From Rhabdophis nuchalis (Eukaryota > Chordata > Lepidosauria > Squamata > Natricidae): 64,000 bases of DNA. Below the pieces are notes generated by a model, which worked only from the letters and a program-made list of their open reading frames with translations, was not told where the DNA came from and did not search any database. The DNA lies in contig CM077643.1 of the NCBI GenBank assembly GCA_039707465.1, forward strand, positions 247,113,919 to 247,177,918, given 5' to 3'. This document shows positions 1-11,559 of this stretch, one piece after another (positions within the stretch are counted from its first letter, which is position 1; the number at the start of each line of letters is the position of its first letter). A program made the position numbers and the translations under genes.

Positions 1-2495
1 TTCAACCCTGAGCTAAAAGTATTCTCTTCTATCATATCACAGCATCATTTTATAGACAATGACTTGTGAAGAAATCAAAAATACAGTGAGGTGGCTAAAA
101 GCCAGAGATGTTCTTAAAGCTTTTGCAATACTAATTTGCTTCATTGTTTGAACATTGCAGTGTAATCTCTCTTAATGTTGGGATGAGATATATTTATTCA
201 AAGCAGTTCTTGCTCAACAGAAAATGTAGCCTATTCTACATTATGTCACTGTTAGGAACTGCTAAATAGACATTTATTACAAACTAAATAAAATTTAAAA
301 ATGCCTAAGACAATTATGCTTTCTGATTATAATGTAGAAACAAATGTGCCAGAAGATGGTGCTGTTTTAAAGTATAGATTTTTATAGGTGTTTTTTTTTT
401 TAATGGAGAACTTGATTTCCCAATAATGTTGGAAGTTCCAAATAGCTGGTCTCACTGCATTCTTCCAGATATTTACGTTGCTGTGTATATGATACACTCC
501 TTCACAGGCAAATAACATTTGATGTGTCCGAAGATAGTTTCTGGGTCATTGGTTGTTTCCCATGATTAGACTTTTCCCAACAAGTAATCCCAGTGACAAA
601 AAACTGAAGACTGCCATTTCCAAAATTGATTTACCTGTCTGCTCTTCAAACCATTGCATCTGGATGTGGAATTATTTCATTACCCTGAACAATACACAAT
701 GCCAAAGCAATAATGAGAAAAGTCTCTACCTATTCTACATTAAGTCAAACTCTTAGGACATTGGCACCAAACTAATTAAAGGATCTGTATAATGATTTTC
801 TCAGAGTTCAATGGCGTTGGAGGAACAAGAATGTTGTATGGAGCATTTGGGGGCAGCCTCTCTACCTCTTCTCCTACTTTATGTGTCATGGAGGTTAGCT
901 TGGGCTCTTATTATTACTAAACGTGGAAGATAAATGAATATGTTTATATGAGAGAGAAGAATGTACAGTGTGTTGTTTTTGCCTCTCTGTTTTTTTAACT
1001 GGGATTTTGCATGATGTCTATATTGAACAGGGACATAAATGCAAATAACAATTGGTCCCCAAGGTACTATTTTCAAAAGATTTACACGGGGCCACAAATA
1101 CTTCCTCCTGCTCTTATCAGATTTTTGGATGGGATTATGAAATAGTGAGAGCTCCCGCTGTTCACAGAGCTTTGAATGTATCCTTGGATTTTAATCTTGT
1201 GGAACCAAACACCTTAAATTCCTCTTTTAACCATCATTAGGCCCAAAACAGATCACTAGCAGTAGTGCTACAAACTACTGTAAAATAAATGCCCTCACTT
1301 TGTGGTTGAGGTTTATTTGTTCATCATGCTACCAAAGCCCAAGGACACTCTTTTCACATTTTGTGGCAGAAACACTGGACAAGTGTTTGTCTTGCTTAAA
1401 AAAGCAAAGGCTGATGCTTGAATAATCAATGTAAGGTATTGAGTGCTCTTTTTGACAGCATTTTTACTGTCTTCATTAAAAAGTGTATTCACATTTGTGG
1501 CTCTTGTTTCTACCCCTTCAGTGTATGTTTCAGTATCAGTAGCTATTGTAATAAGTAATTTCTATGATTATCTTTTATAATTGCTCTTTTCCTGCTCCTC
1601 CCTATGCCCTATTTTGTCTGTGATATAAAGAATAACTAAGGTAGTGATACTGTTTATCAGGAGATAGAAATCTTCCCTGTCAGGAAAAAAAAAGATTAAT
1701 CACAGGTATTAAAATCTACACTGAAGGATTGACTACAAAGCTTAACAAAACTTGATTTCTTCCCAGGTCGTTGACTATAAAATGATACTGTGCTGCTGAT
1801 AGGAATGAGACAAATATTCTATTCCCCCCAGTGGAATGAATGGGGAAGAATGAAAATCTGAGAAGGAGTTACAGCATAAAATCTTTGTTTTACCTTTGTT
1901 GGCTCTTCCAAAGAATATCAGTTTAAAAAAAAGGCAAGAATGTAAAACATGTTATTCAAAGAGCATTTACTTAACTCAGTTCTTTTAACTAATTTTTTCT
2001 CCTTCATGTTATAGAAATGCATGCATATCATATGAATTAAAAAAAAACTTTTAAAACACGTTTTGATTAATGAATAGTTATATGGTGATTCCCCCCCCCC
2101 CCCCCCCAAAATAAGTTAAGTGCTCTAATTCAGGAGAAAACATTCCAGGAACTTGAAAAATGTGGATAATATACTATATTTGAAGACTACATTGCTGGAG
2201 AGGTTATACGTTTCTATAGTAAAGCAATGCAATGGAAGAATTAAGTTCTTTTCCTAGAAAATGTGGGGTAAATCTTTGATAAGTTGCCCGCTGAGTTGCA
2301 AAATTATTTTTAGACAAAGAATGAGAAATGCCACACAGTTTACGGTATATTTTCATTCCAGGTTCATATATATATAAATGGTTCATACAGTGAAAAATAT
2401 TTGATAAATATAATTCGCGCAGGATACAAGATAAATCTTAATGAATTGTGTTGTATTTGTCGCCAATACTTTTAGCATACTTTTGTCTTTTTTAG
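1..2495. other. LDAH upstream intron, no gene recognised
   Basis: AT-rich sequence that ends in a polypyrimidine tract and AG just before the first LDAH exon. It holds a C-run at about 2093-2107 and no open reading frame, RNA gene or repeat that I can name. By inference it is the 3' part of an LDAH intron whose 5' exon lies left of the window. Confidence 0.6.
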
Positions 2496-2630
2496 GTAAT
2501 CCAGGAATGACTGGCTTTTACCGGATATTCATTGAGAGTTTATATTTTAGTCTGAATCAGCAGTATCCCGTGTGGGTCGTTAGCCATGGTGGACACTGTA
2601 AAATTCCTCCTGAAATCAAAAGAAAGGAAG
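2496..2630 (+). CDS. LDAH: LDAH internal exon (N-terminal part of the hydrolase domain)
   Basis: This 135-bp internal exon encodes the early alpha/beta-hydrolase segment of lipid droplet-associated hydrolase, a lipid-droplet serine hydrolase linked to cholesterol-ester and triglyceride handling. The translation carries GNPGMTGFY, which matches the family's conserved (P)GNPG...FY strand-turn that helps form the oxyanion hole. PVWVVSHGGH follows, matching the family's PVW..SH.GH. The acceptor is a pyrimidine run plus TTTTTAG at 2491-2495 and the donor is AAG|GTAGCT at 2630/2631. Entry is in phase 1 (the Gly codon is split one base plus two) and exit is in phase 1 (last base G). That G joins AG of the exon at 19572 to give Glu, so the two fit exactly. 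The length is divisible by three, so skipping would keep frame but remove the oxyanion region. The identification rests on recalled family motifs, not an alignment. The start codon lies outside the window. Confidence 0.9.
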
Positions 2631-2814
2631 GTAGCTTGAACATCTTTCTTCTATTAGATTATTTATCATTGATGAATGCTTAGTCTATATAAATCAGCTG
2701 ACAACATCTCTTGTACTTAATTGTATGGAAATGGTGCCATGGATTTTACTGATGTTTTCATTTATATGTCTAAAACTAGTTTTAATATTTATGTAGTTGC
2801 TTATAAGATTCTTC

Positions 2815-3165
2815 CATTGAAACCCTGAGGCCAGGCAGTGTACAAAAGACACCCCAATTTAAAAAATATATAAAACATACTAAACCTTAAATATTGAACA
2901 TTAAAAATGCCAACAACCTACCCAGGGGTATTCGCCTCAACTTAGTCACAAAGCCTGGTGGAAGATCCAGGTGTTAACCACCTTCCTAACCGGTACATCT
3001 GGGGATAGATCATTCCAAAGAACAGCCAATGTAAAAGGCAGATTTTTTTCTTGCCATTTATTATGGGCCCACTTAGCACAGTGCAGGTAGAAGCAACTAA
3101 GCCAATTATAGTTGAGCTGCCAAAGGTGTTGATTGGTATGTACTTGAATGGAAGAATGTTAAAAT
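2815..3165 (-). mobile_element. Decayed L2-type LINE fragment (probable)
   Basis: Read on the minus strand, the stretch resembles the 3' coding end of the L2-type LINE found intact at 29111-33715. The parallel is the segment around 2960-3020, where a loosely conserved block matches 'ggggtagattgttccaga' seen in the minus-strand copy at 37516-37978. It is heavily diverged, with no clear tail or duplication. Confidence 0.35.
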
Positions 3166-3745
3166 AACCCAAAATTGCAGGCTGTCCCCACCCCCAAATT
3201 TTCTCTGCTGATTATCAGCCTGCTTAACAGTTATTTTAGAAGGGGTTAGTGGTTTGCCAGGAATTAGTTTTCTGAGCTAGAAGCAATTCTAGACCTAATC
3301 CAGTCCTATTTCCTTCACACATCTTGCCCTGAACACTTTAGAACCATTTCCAGTTTGAAGAATTAATTTCCAGAAAATCACTACCCCACCCAGGAACAGC
3401 CAGAATGATGCAGCCTGAGAAGGAGCAGAGCATTCTAGAATACACTGGAAAGTTCCATTCTGGGATTGATTGTTTTTATTCTGTGTATCACAATGCTTTA
3501 ATCTTGATAGAATTTAAATTCATGCTCTGTAATTTACACAGTGAGGATATACACACACATGGGTGTACCAAAAATCAGGCTTCATAGACAGTTTATTATA
3601 TAAATCACATTAAATGTTCAAATTAGTTGTCATTTTCTACCAAAGATTGCATCACTATGGATGACCTTTGAATATTCCTAAGTATATATAAAATAAGAGT
3701 ATTAGAAAATATATTAACAAATCATATTGTGATTATCCTGTAGAG

Positions 3746-4001
3746 CAGGCGTGTCAAACTGGATTTCTTCAAGGGCCAGGATCAGTATTGTAGTCTTCCT
3801 CCATGGGGGTGGGGAGAGATGGCACAGACAATTCCTGCAGAATTTCCAAGCCAAAATGGGATGCAGTCCCCCTGTGTCCTGTTTTGGCTGCCAGAGGCAC
3901 CACAGGCCAATTGTTTGCTCTTTCCAGGCCAGCCCCGGGGGCCAGATTTAAGCACCCAGCGGGTCGGATCTAGCCTGCAGGCCTTAAGTTTGACACCCCT
4001 G
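3746..4001. mobile_element. Non-autonomous hAT element, family with CAGGNGTGTCAAACT ends
   Basis: A 256-bp element starts CAGGCGTGTCAAACT and ends AGTTTGACACCCCTG, so its termini are inverted repeats. It is flanked by a perfect 8-bp target-site duplication, CTGTAGAG, at 3738-3745 and 4002-4009. The 8-bp duplication and CAG...CTG ends are hAT hallmarks. It encodes no transposase. Relatives are at 56178-56311, 26391-26593 and a fragment near 63270-63370. Confidence 0.88.
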
Positions 4002-4569
4002 CTGTAGAGGCTGACTTGGTGCATTCTGTGTATGTATGTCTGTGTGTGTTTGTCCTATTATACTAACACATCCTTTAGTAGAAGGCTAGTACTTATAATG
4101 TTTATGACATTGCAACTCGTTTTATTTTGGTGTTGATTTTTAAAAACATCTGCACAATGTAATTAGATATTTTTGCTACTGAAGCTACAAATGCCTTATT
4201 GTTAAAGACTTACCTTGTATCACTTTTAAAAATGTACAAAGCAATTCTTTAGAGAAACATGATTTTTTTATGTATATTTCTGGACTGCTACTTGTAGTGT
4301 ATTTGAAGTATGTATGACTATTTAGTTAGGGAGCTGAAATTTAACACAGTTAGTAAGATTGCCTATCCATGTTTAGTGGAATTGTTTGGGACTACATTTC
4401 CCCTTTGGTGACTATCAGCCATGACTTGTTATACTCAGTAGGACAGCCAAATTTGAATTTATAGTTGAAGGGAGGTGGGTAGGGCCACTTTCTATAAAAT
4501 CAAGATTAACAATAGTCACTTGTTTGTGTGATAATGACTTAGTGGTTTGCCTTTGTCAACCCTTTAAAT

Positions 4570-4771
4570 CAGGGGTTCCCAACCTCTGGGCCATAGACCG
4601 GTTCTGGTCCATGTTAGGAAATGGGTTGTGCAAGTGGCAGGCAAGGGAGTGAAGCTTGATCTGTGCAAGCGTGGGATCTAAGTTGAGCGCAAAACCACCC
4701 CACCCCCTGTTGTGGAAGAATTGTCTTTCACAAAACTGATCCCTGATGACAGAAAGATTGGGGCACCACTG
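4570..4771. mobile_element. Non-autonomous hAT element, CAGGGGTTCCCAACC ends
   Basis: The left end CAGGGGTTCCCAACC and the right end GGGGCACCACTG are imperfect inverted repeats. The internal 'accggttctggtccatg' resembles a widespread amniote hAT family with 'ggaccggtaccggtcc'. Flanks CTTTAAAT and CTGTAAAA share six of eight bases, fitting an aged duplication. The right border is uncertain by a few bases. Confidence 0.65.
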
Positions 4772-5639
4772 CTGTAAAATAAACCTAAGAAACCAATGCC
4801 AAAAAGGTCAGGGCTATTTTTATTGTAATGGTTATAGTAACATAATCTTGGAAGTCTGGATTTATTTCTGTGGAAACTAGGAAAGGGGCCAATATTGTTT
4901 TCTCAAATATTTCTTGGAATAAATTCAAGCCCAACTTGTCCTATCATTGTCTTAGTAGTGGCTCTTTGTCCTATTCTTCAGGGCTATTCCTCTGCCCTCT
5001 ATAGTTCTAGAGATATAGATCAAACATTCTATTGTTGCAATTTCTCACAAAGTTTAATGTCTATACTATTGAGCCCAGACAACTTCCTGGTCAAGTATTA
5101 ATGAGCAAAATGATGACTTCAGCAAAAAGTGGCTTATATCCTATATGAGAGTGCATGATTATGGCTATGTTGGCCACACAGAAGTCTGCTCTTTCCTGCA
5201 GTTTTAACTCTAGTTCAGTTCAGTTTTCTCATATAATTAATAACATCAGATGGGAATATGGTAGAAACTTTGGAAGTGAACTGAAACATCTTTGGTGGAT
5301 GCTTCTGAGACTAAGACTAAGTTTTATATTCACTCTGAAGTTAAGCACATTGCCACAGTTCTAACAAAAATGTCCAGTGTTGTGCTATGTAGTTTTATGG
5401 ATCAGTTTTATTTAATGTGACTTTTGGTTGTCAGCAGAATATTTCAGGGTACAGCTGGACACTTTTGTTTGCCATTTTTACCCATGTAATTTGGCACCTT
5501 TTACCTACAAAAGCTAGCTGTGCCTTGTTCACGGGAAGCAAACCATATTAAAAGAGTAGATTAGATGGCTGTTCCTTCAAAATACTTCTTAGATATTAAT
5601 GAATGGTTGATTGTTCTCACTGATGAACAACTTGCCACC
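4772..5639. other. Intron stretch, nothing recognised
   Basis: AT-rich sequence with only short chance reading frames. I see no repeat ends, RNA gene or exon in it. Confidence 0.5.
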
Positions 5640-5729
5640 AGAACCTGTGGGTGCTCCATCACTGGAGGCTTTTGAGAGGAGACCAGATAGCCATAGAGTC
5701 ACCTACTTGAGCAGGAGGTTCGACTAGAA
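5640..5729 (+). mobile_element. CR1 LINE 3'-end fragment
   Basis: The text 'gggtgctccatcactggagg' and 'gagcaggaggttcgactaga' match the CR1 3' end seen more fully at 50575-50905 and 24440-24632. It is cut at 5730 by the SPIN element, so this CR1 was present before the SPIN insertion. Confidence 0.7.
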
Positions 5730-5916
5730 CAGCAGTTCTCAACTGGTGGGTCGCAACCCCTTTGGGGATCAAACTACCCTTTCACCGGTGTTCGCCTAAG
5801 ACATCGGAAAACACATTATTTTTGATGGTCTTATGAATAATTTTATGGTTGGGCATCACTACAACATGAGAAACTATATTAAAGGGTCGCAGCATTGGGA
5901 AGGTTGAGAACCACTG
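5730..5916. mobile_element. SPIN-type hAT miniature element
   Basis: A 187-bp element starts CAGCAGTTCTCAACTGGTGG and ends GGTTGAGAACCACTG. The subterminal words GGGTCGCAACCCCTTTGGGG, CGCCTAAGACATCGGAAAAC and AAAGGGTCGCAGC match what I recall of the SPIN (Space Invader) hAT family. SPIN is known for horizontal transfer among tetrapods, including Anolis. The flanks GACTAGAA and GATTAGAA form an 8-bp duplication with one mismatch. It has no coding capacity, and its length fits the non-autonomous SPIN class. Confidence 0.85.
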
Positions 5917-5924
5917 GATTAGAA

Positions 5925-6712
5925 AATTTATTTGCACGGTATCTCAGTTTATGTGTGCCTGCTTTTTTGTAGTTTTAGCTACTGTTCAGTTATATTATGC
6001 TGATTGTTAATTATCTTGTTATTCAGTGTAGTTCTACTAATTTCTGGATATTTTTGACTAATAATGGTTTTTATACTTTTCTTCAGTATCTACAAATAAC
6101 ATCTAGAAATTTTAATACACAAATGTTTAAATAATGTTTGTAACAAAGGGCAAGAAGCTCAGAAGAAACTCCAATACTTCCAATTATAGAACATGAACAA
6201 TTTATATTTAACTTTTTATTTTTCACTAACTTCTCATCTGGATTTTTGCAACATCCTACCTCCTGTACTTCTAAAGCTGAAAGTGAAACCTGAGATAGCA
6301 TGGTATTTTGTTTAAATTGCTGCTAATCATTGTGGTCAAATGTCAAATTCTAAAGCAAACAATAACAATTTGGCGCTGCAAGGGAAAAAAAATATTTCTC
6401 AGCTTTCAGATTGATAGTAGAACTTGAGAATTAGCATTTGCTGGCAAGTCCATTGTTGATTGATAGCTTGAAGTCATCCGGGCTTAGATTTTACATTGAA
6501 CTTTTAGTGCACTTGCCAGAAAACAGCGTGTATCACCTGATCGTTTATCAAATTGATCTCTAGCACAGAACCAGGAAAGGGGGGGGGGGACCCTTTGGTA
6601 GATAATATTATAAATTATTTGGGTTTCTTAAAAAATCAATTTGCAAATCTATTATTAGTTACTTTAGTTTGATTTTTCAAAATTAAAATCATGAGCAGCA
6701 GAATATAAGTCC
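5925..6712. other. Intron stretch, nothing recognised
   Basis: AT-rich sequence with a G-run near 6580-6590. No exon, RNA gene or repeat end was identified. Confidence 0.5.
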
Positions 6713-6720
6713 CCCTAGGA

Positions 6721-7060
6721 CAGGGGTGTGCAATCTTAAACACTCAAAGAGTCATTTGGACCTGTTTCCCACAGAAAAGAAAATACTGGGAGCCACAAAA
6801 TCCTTCCCATTCCTGACTATTTCCTGAGCAACCACAAAACTAGCATATGTAGTTTAATTAAACATTCTGTTTTCTTCTGAAACGTTTCTTTTCTTGGATT
6901 TATCCATGGTTGGCCCACCGGGGTCGAAAAGCTCAGTAAATTGTGCGCTGGTGGGTGTCACGCATTGGCAGTTGTGATGCATATTTTGATTGACAAGGAG
7001 GCACAGCAGAGGGATAAAAGAGCCACATGCAGCTCCAGAGCCGCAGTGTGCTCATCTCTG
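6721..7060. mobile_element. Non-autonomous hAT element, CAGGGGTGTGCAA end
   Basis: The 340-bp element starts CAGGGGTGTGCAATC and ends GTGTGCTCATCTCTG. It is bounded by a perfect 8-bp duplication CCCTAGGA at 6713-6720 and 7061-7068. The internal 'gagccacatgcagctccaga' near the right end is typical of this family. No open transposase was seen. Confidence 0.85.
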
Positions 7061-7330
7061 CCCTAGGAGATGCAGTATCTGTAACTGGGTGATAATTTTG
7101 TACTAAGGTCTAATAAATATCATAAAACAGCTTTCTTCAAAGAAACTTTCAAAAACTCTTCCATCAGGCAAGGGATTATTAGAACATAAAGAAAAGTAAA
7201 CTAGGTTAATAGAAAAGCAAGGAAGTTCATAAAAAGACGGCAGCTCCTTCAGGCATGAAATTGACATCAAATTCATCCCTACAATCTAATCAGTCTATCT
7301 TAGGTTTTAAGACCTATCTATAGCCTATAC

Positions 7331-7630
7331 CCATGACAGTGAACCTATGGCACAGGTGCCAGAGGTAGCACTCAACGCCCTCTCTGATGGCACATGAACC
7401 ATCGCTACAGTTCAGCTCCAGTGCACATGTGCGTACATCTTCTGTCAACCAGCTGGTCTTCAGGTCTTTACCGCGTATGCGGGGGGCACATGCCCATGCA
7501 GAGGTGCGGGGGGCATATGTGCATGTGGGGGAATGCATGCGGGGAGTACATTGCATTTTGATGGTTTAGGGGGACCCATGCACATGTGTGTGCTTTGGGC
7601 ACTCAATCCAGAAAAGGTTAGCCATCACTG
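7331..7630. mobile_element. Non-autonomous hAT element, GGCGAACC/GGTTNGCCATCACTG family, copy 1
   Basis: The left side has CAGTGAACCTATGGCACAGG and the right side has AAAAGGTTAGCCATCACTG. The flanks GCCTATAC and GCCTATGC match at seven of eight positions. Copy 2 of the same family lies 417 bp downstream in the same orientation (8047-8302). Confidence 0.78.
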
Positions 7631-8046
7631 GCCTATGCCCTGTCTTGAAGTATGTGTGTTTGTATGTGTGTGGATTGATAGAAAGATAGATTGCAGGTAG
7701 ATTGATAGCAAGATGAATGGATAGATAGAAGTGTAGCCTTCTCTATTAGCAGTATTCCCAGGTTGGTTGACTGGCTGGTTGGGGCCTTGCTCCTGGAATT
7801 GGGACTGCAAGAGGGCCTGGAGATTTCTGGGAAATGTACTCTCTGTAGAGCGAGTTAAATTGGAATGGTGGGCAGTAGGATGACAGATTTGAGCAGTTCA
7901 AAAGAAAGGACCTAGAGGGAGCAAAACGAATGGGGAAAAGAGACTGGACTCCATAGAAAAGAGAGAGAGAGATTGCCACCCCAAGGAAGAGCCACAGTGA
8001 TATCTCGATTATATCTTGGCTGTCACAAGAGGTAGACTTGATAGGC

Positions 8047-8302
8047 CCAAGATGGCGAACCTATGCCATGCATGCCAGAGGTGGCACACTGAGCCCTCTC
8101 CATGGGCATGCGCATCGGCCAGCTTCTTTCTTCCGGGTTCCAGCACAAGCAGCTGTTCAGTGCATATGTGCACGATGGCCAGCTGCTCTTCTGGATTCTG
8201 GCATGTGCACACACATGTCAGCTGCTCTCTTCCAGGTTTTGGTGCCCCGGGGCACGCGTGATCCAGTTTTAGCACTCAGTGCCAAAAAGTTAACCATCAC
8301 TG
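8047..8302. mobile_element. Non-autonomous hAT element, GGCGAACC family, copy 2
   Basis: The left side is GATGGCGAACCTATGCCATG and the right side is AAAAAGTTAACCATCACTG. The flanks TGATAGGC and CGATAGGC match at seven of eight. The element is GC-rich and gives several accidental reading frames on both strands. None looks like a protein. Confidence 0.8.
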
Positions 8303-8404
8303 CGATAGGCATATCACTGGGACTGGGGACTGAAGACATGTTTATGATGCAACAGGATTATTGAGGGGTCATTTGGCCAAAAAGGACCAAAAAAAGCAAC
8401 ATTT

Positions 8405-8612
8405 GTCTATGGAGATTCTCAGTCATCCAGGTCATAGTTATCTCAAAGGTGCCTTTTTCAAAAGGCAACTAGACTTTATTTTTTCCTTGAGGAAGACATT
8501 TTGCTTCTCAGCCAAGAAGCTTCTTCAGTTCTGACTGAAACTTCAGTCAGCTTCCTCAAGGGAAAAAAAAGTCCAGTAACCTTTTGAAAAAGCATCTTGG
8601 AGATAACTTGAG
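8405..8612. mobile_element. Foldback DNA element, CTATGGAGATTCTCAG family
   Basis: The left arm has 'tttcaaaaggcaact' and 'ttccttgaggaag', and the right arm has their complements ('cttcctcaagg', 'ccttttgaaaaagc'). The centre is 'aagaagcttctt'. Related copies lie near 11420, 39898, 43542 and 52479. The family is unnamed by me, and ends and duplications are not resolved in this copy. Confidence 0.6.
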
Positions 8613-9032
8613 CAACATTGCTCGCCATAAGAGTTAATGTTTTACATTGTTGTGTTGCTTTATATGATTTGTATCTTAAGGCCATTATTTTTAATTAAAG
8701 CCTGTAATTCCCTCCAAGGTGTGGGTGTGCCTGAGCCAGGTTGAGCTGGTGACCTGGGAAAGGGATAGAAGGGCCAAATTGCCAGTGGCCCTTTTGGGAG
8801 AGGTGCTACAGATAGATTTGCTAGTGCTAACTTTTTGGTCAATTCCTATTCCAAAAGATAATGTCATTTTATACTGATATATAATATACATTTTATACTG
8901 ATATATACTGGCCATCTAATGAGAAGGAAGGATTCACTGGAGAAGAGCCTAATGCTGGGAAAGATTGACAGCAAAACAAAAAGGGGATGACAGAGAATGA
9001 GATGGCTGGACGGAGTCACTGAATCTGTAGGC

Positions 9033-9140
9033 ATTTATTTATTTATTTATTTATTTATTTAAATTTATATCCCGCCCTTCTCCACGAAGGACCCAGGGCG
9101 GCGAGCTTAAATGGACTCAAGTAATATACGGAAGGGTTTA
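9033..9140 (-). mobile_element. L2-type LINE 3' tail
   Basis: An (ATTT)n run is followed by 'atcccgcccttctcc' and 'cccagggcggcg'. This is the reverse complement of the 3' tail of the L2-type LINE at 29111-33715. It is a short 5'-truncated insertion. Confidence 0.75.
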
Positions 9141-9908
9141 ACATGGCATTTTGTCATTCTGCTTAAGAATGAAGGATCTATACATGCTGAATAAACATTA
9201 GCAGAATCATTAAATGTTGCTTTTTCCTCTGCGCTGCCCAGTATTGACACTTTGACTCATTACATTTTCCTAAGGGTTAGTTTGCTTGACTGCAGAGGCT
9301 ACTTATGAACAGCTCCTTTTATAAGCTCATAAACACCGACTACTTATTTATATCCCGTAGTTTTGTCCATTACAACTTGCATATTATTGTTTTTGTTTGT
9401 GTCTCTGTTTTATACGGTTAAAGAGCTAGAGGATGCTAGTGGCATATTTGGATCTAAAATGGCAAGCTTAAAAAACAAGGAGAGAGGTAATATTAAAATG
9501 CCCGCTTGGATTTTATTGTAATCAAAGTACAGCAATCTTTCTTCCTTTCTTAAAATAAGCAACGGAAGCTTGCCCACAGTGCATTTATTTTTGCAAGATT
9601 ATAAGGTTTCCCTTAACGTATCTCTTTTAAAAATTTGGAGCAGATTTTATTTAATTTGCTTTGAGAGTTTCAGTTGCATTTTGTTTGAGTGGTGTAGTAG
9701 TGAAGTAATTTACTTTCTTGCTCTTAAGCTTGAAAACATAGATTTGGAAAGTTTATTTAAATGGCATGTTAGTGCTTCCTCTCAGAGGCTTTTAAAAATT
9801 TCAGAGCGCTGGTTTTCAAAACAGAAGCTACTGATCATATGCGGCTGTCAATAAGATCATGTTCAACTAGAGGTTAAAAAATTGATCTTTTATTGAGTTA
9901 TAGACACT

Positions 9909-9956
9909 GTATGTATGTAGTTATATATGTATGTGTGTATGTATGTATGTATGTAT
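9909..9956. repeat. (TATG)n microsatellite
   Basis: An interrupted tetranucleotide run, also found much larger at 42353-42424 and 42954-43016. Confidence 0.9.
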
Positions 9957-10249
9957 AGGTTTAAACTTAATATACTGGGTTTATCTTATGTTGAAATTGC
10001 ATTAGAAGCTTTAAAATCAGTTGCATTAACACTTTATATGCCACTCGTAACCTCACATTTAAAATTTTGGCTGAACCTCAACATTGTTGTTATAAGCCAC
10101 CTTGAACCCATTTCCTAATGAAAAGGCAAGACAAAACAATGGTAAGCAGTAACTAATGTAGGAAGTCATGGGCGATGATGATGATGATGATTTTTTTTGA
10201 AGTCTCAAAATTGAAAATGATCAAACGCTAGACTTTGATGCTTGCATAC

Positions 10250-10495
10250 CTACCGTGGTGGCACAGTGGTTGGAGTGCAATATTGCAGGCTACTTCTGCT
10301 GATCACTGGCTGCCAGCAGTTTGGCAGATTGAATCTCACCAGGCTCAAAGTTGGCTCAGCCTTCCATCCTTCCCAGATCGGTAAAATGAGGACCCAGATT
10401 GTTGGGGGCAATAGCCTGACTCTGTAAACCGCTTATAGGTGGCTGTAAAAGCACTGTGAAGCGTTATAGAGGTCTGTGCTATTGCTATTGCTACC
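10250..10495 (+). mobile_element. tRNA-derived SINE with MIR/L2-like tail
   Basis: The head 'ggtggcacagtggttgga' resembles a pol III A-box region and 'agattgaatctcacc' a worn B box. The tail contains 'gtaaaatgaggacccag', 'tctgtaaaccgcttat' and 'agtgctattgctatt'-like text. The same unit is partly present at 22886-23003 and inverted at 62560-62790. Confidence 0.72.
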
Positions 10496-10499
10496 GAGT

Positions 10500-11395
10500 C
10501 AATTATTTTAAGAATGTGAAATGAATGTGTTTTGTATTGGATACCTCAAAATTGTTGAACCTGACTGACTGGGTTCCAGATAATTGCTTTATCCAGTGTT
10601 CTCTGAAAAAACAGCCAAAAATGATGGTTGGACAACTGGGTGATAGTTATCTAATTCCTATCTGGGTCCAGGCAGGACCTGTTAAGGAGAAAATATGCCA
10701 GCTTCCTTCAAGGCTATTGGAAATATTCCCTTCCTTAAAGAAGTATTAATAATCTAGTGGATGCAGAGAACTGTGCCAGTTGCTCAAAGTGGCTGGGACA
10801 TTTTAGAAAACACCCTATCTAATTACTCATAGGCCATAGGCCAAAATGAATCGCAGATAATAATTGTCCTGAGCATTGCTTGAAATCCTGCCCAAGTGGG
10901 GTTACAACTCAAGCAAACTTGAGCAACTTTACCAGTCAAATGCTGAAGTAAATATCACTGTGGCTTGGGAAAGTTCTTATACTGGGCTCCTTCCCAAAAG
11001 GGATTAATCACCCCTAATTATGCTCTGGACAACAGTCCCCGTCCCTCCCATTGCAGTAGGAGACAAGTAATAAATAGTTTAGCTAAGGACGCTTGTTTCC
11101 TCCATTAAGATACCACTGTAGTTTAGCATGTTGTAAATGCCGTGGCTGATCAACCACATTTGAAAGCCTATAAATTCCCTATCCCTGTCAAATGTTCTTA
11201 ATGCACAGATGTTAAACTGTTTGGGGGATAGGATAAAATCATATTTAGCCTTAATTCGGCTCAACTATCATGCATGTGTCCATAAAATATAACCATTGAG
11301 TGGAAGTTTGTGCTCTTAGGGGTTGGGGGAAGCCATTTGAATGAACACTGAAAATGTGCATTTGTTTTTGCTTTTTCTTTGGACTTTTGTGTAAT
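10500..11395. other. Intron stretch, nothing recognised
   Basis: No exon, RNA gene or identifiable repeat ends. Short reading frames on both strands look like chance. Confidence 0.5.
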
Positions 11396-11419
11396 ATCCA
11401 AGACATGGAAAGCAGCCAT

Positions 11420-11548
11420 CCATTCTCAAGATGGTTTTTCAAAAGTCAGATGGACTTGTTTTTCCTTGAAGATCTTTCGCTTCTCATCCAAGAAGCTTCT
11501 TCAGTTCTGACAACCATGAGTTGGATGCCTGAGAATCTCCATAGACAA
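11420..11548. mobile_element. Foldback DNA element fragment, CTATGGAGATTCTCAG family
   Basis: It carries 'tttttcaaaagtcagatgga', 'gcttctcatccaagaagctt' and ends 'gagaatctccatagac'. That right end also closes the copy at 39898-40118. The left half is reduced. Confidence 0.6.
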
Positions 11549-11559
11549 CTAATAAGTTC

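Noticed and set aside
9570..9854. 94-codon + frame
   Set aside because: No family resemblance or splice context; treated as chance.
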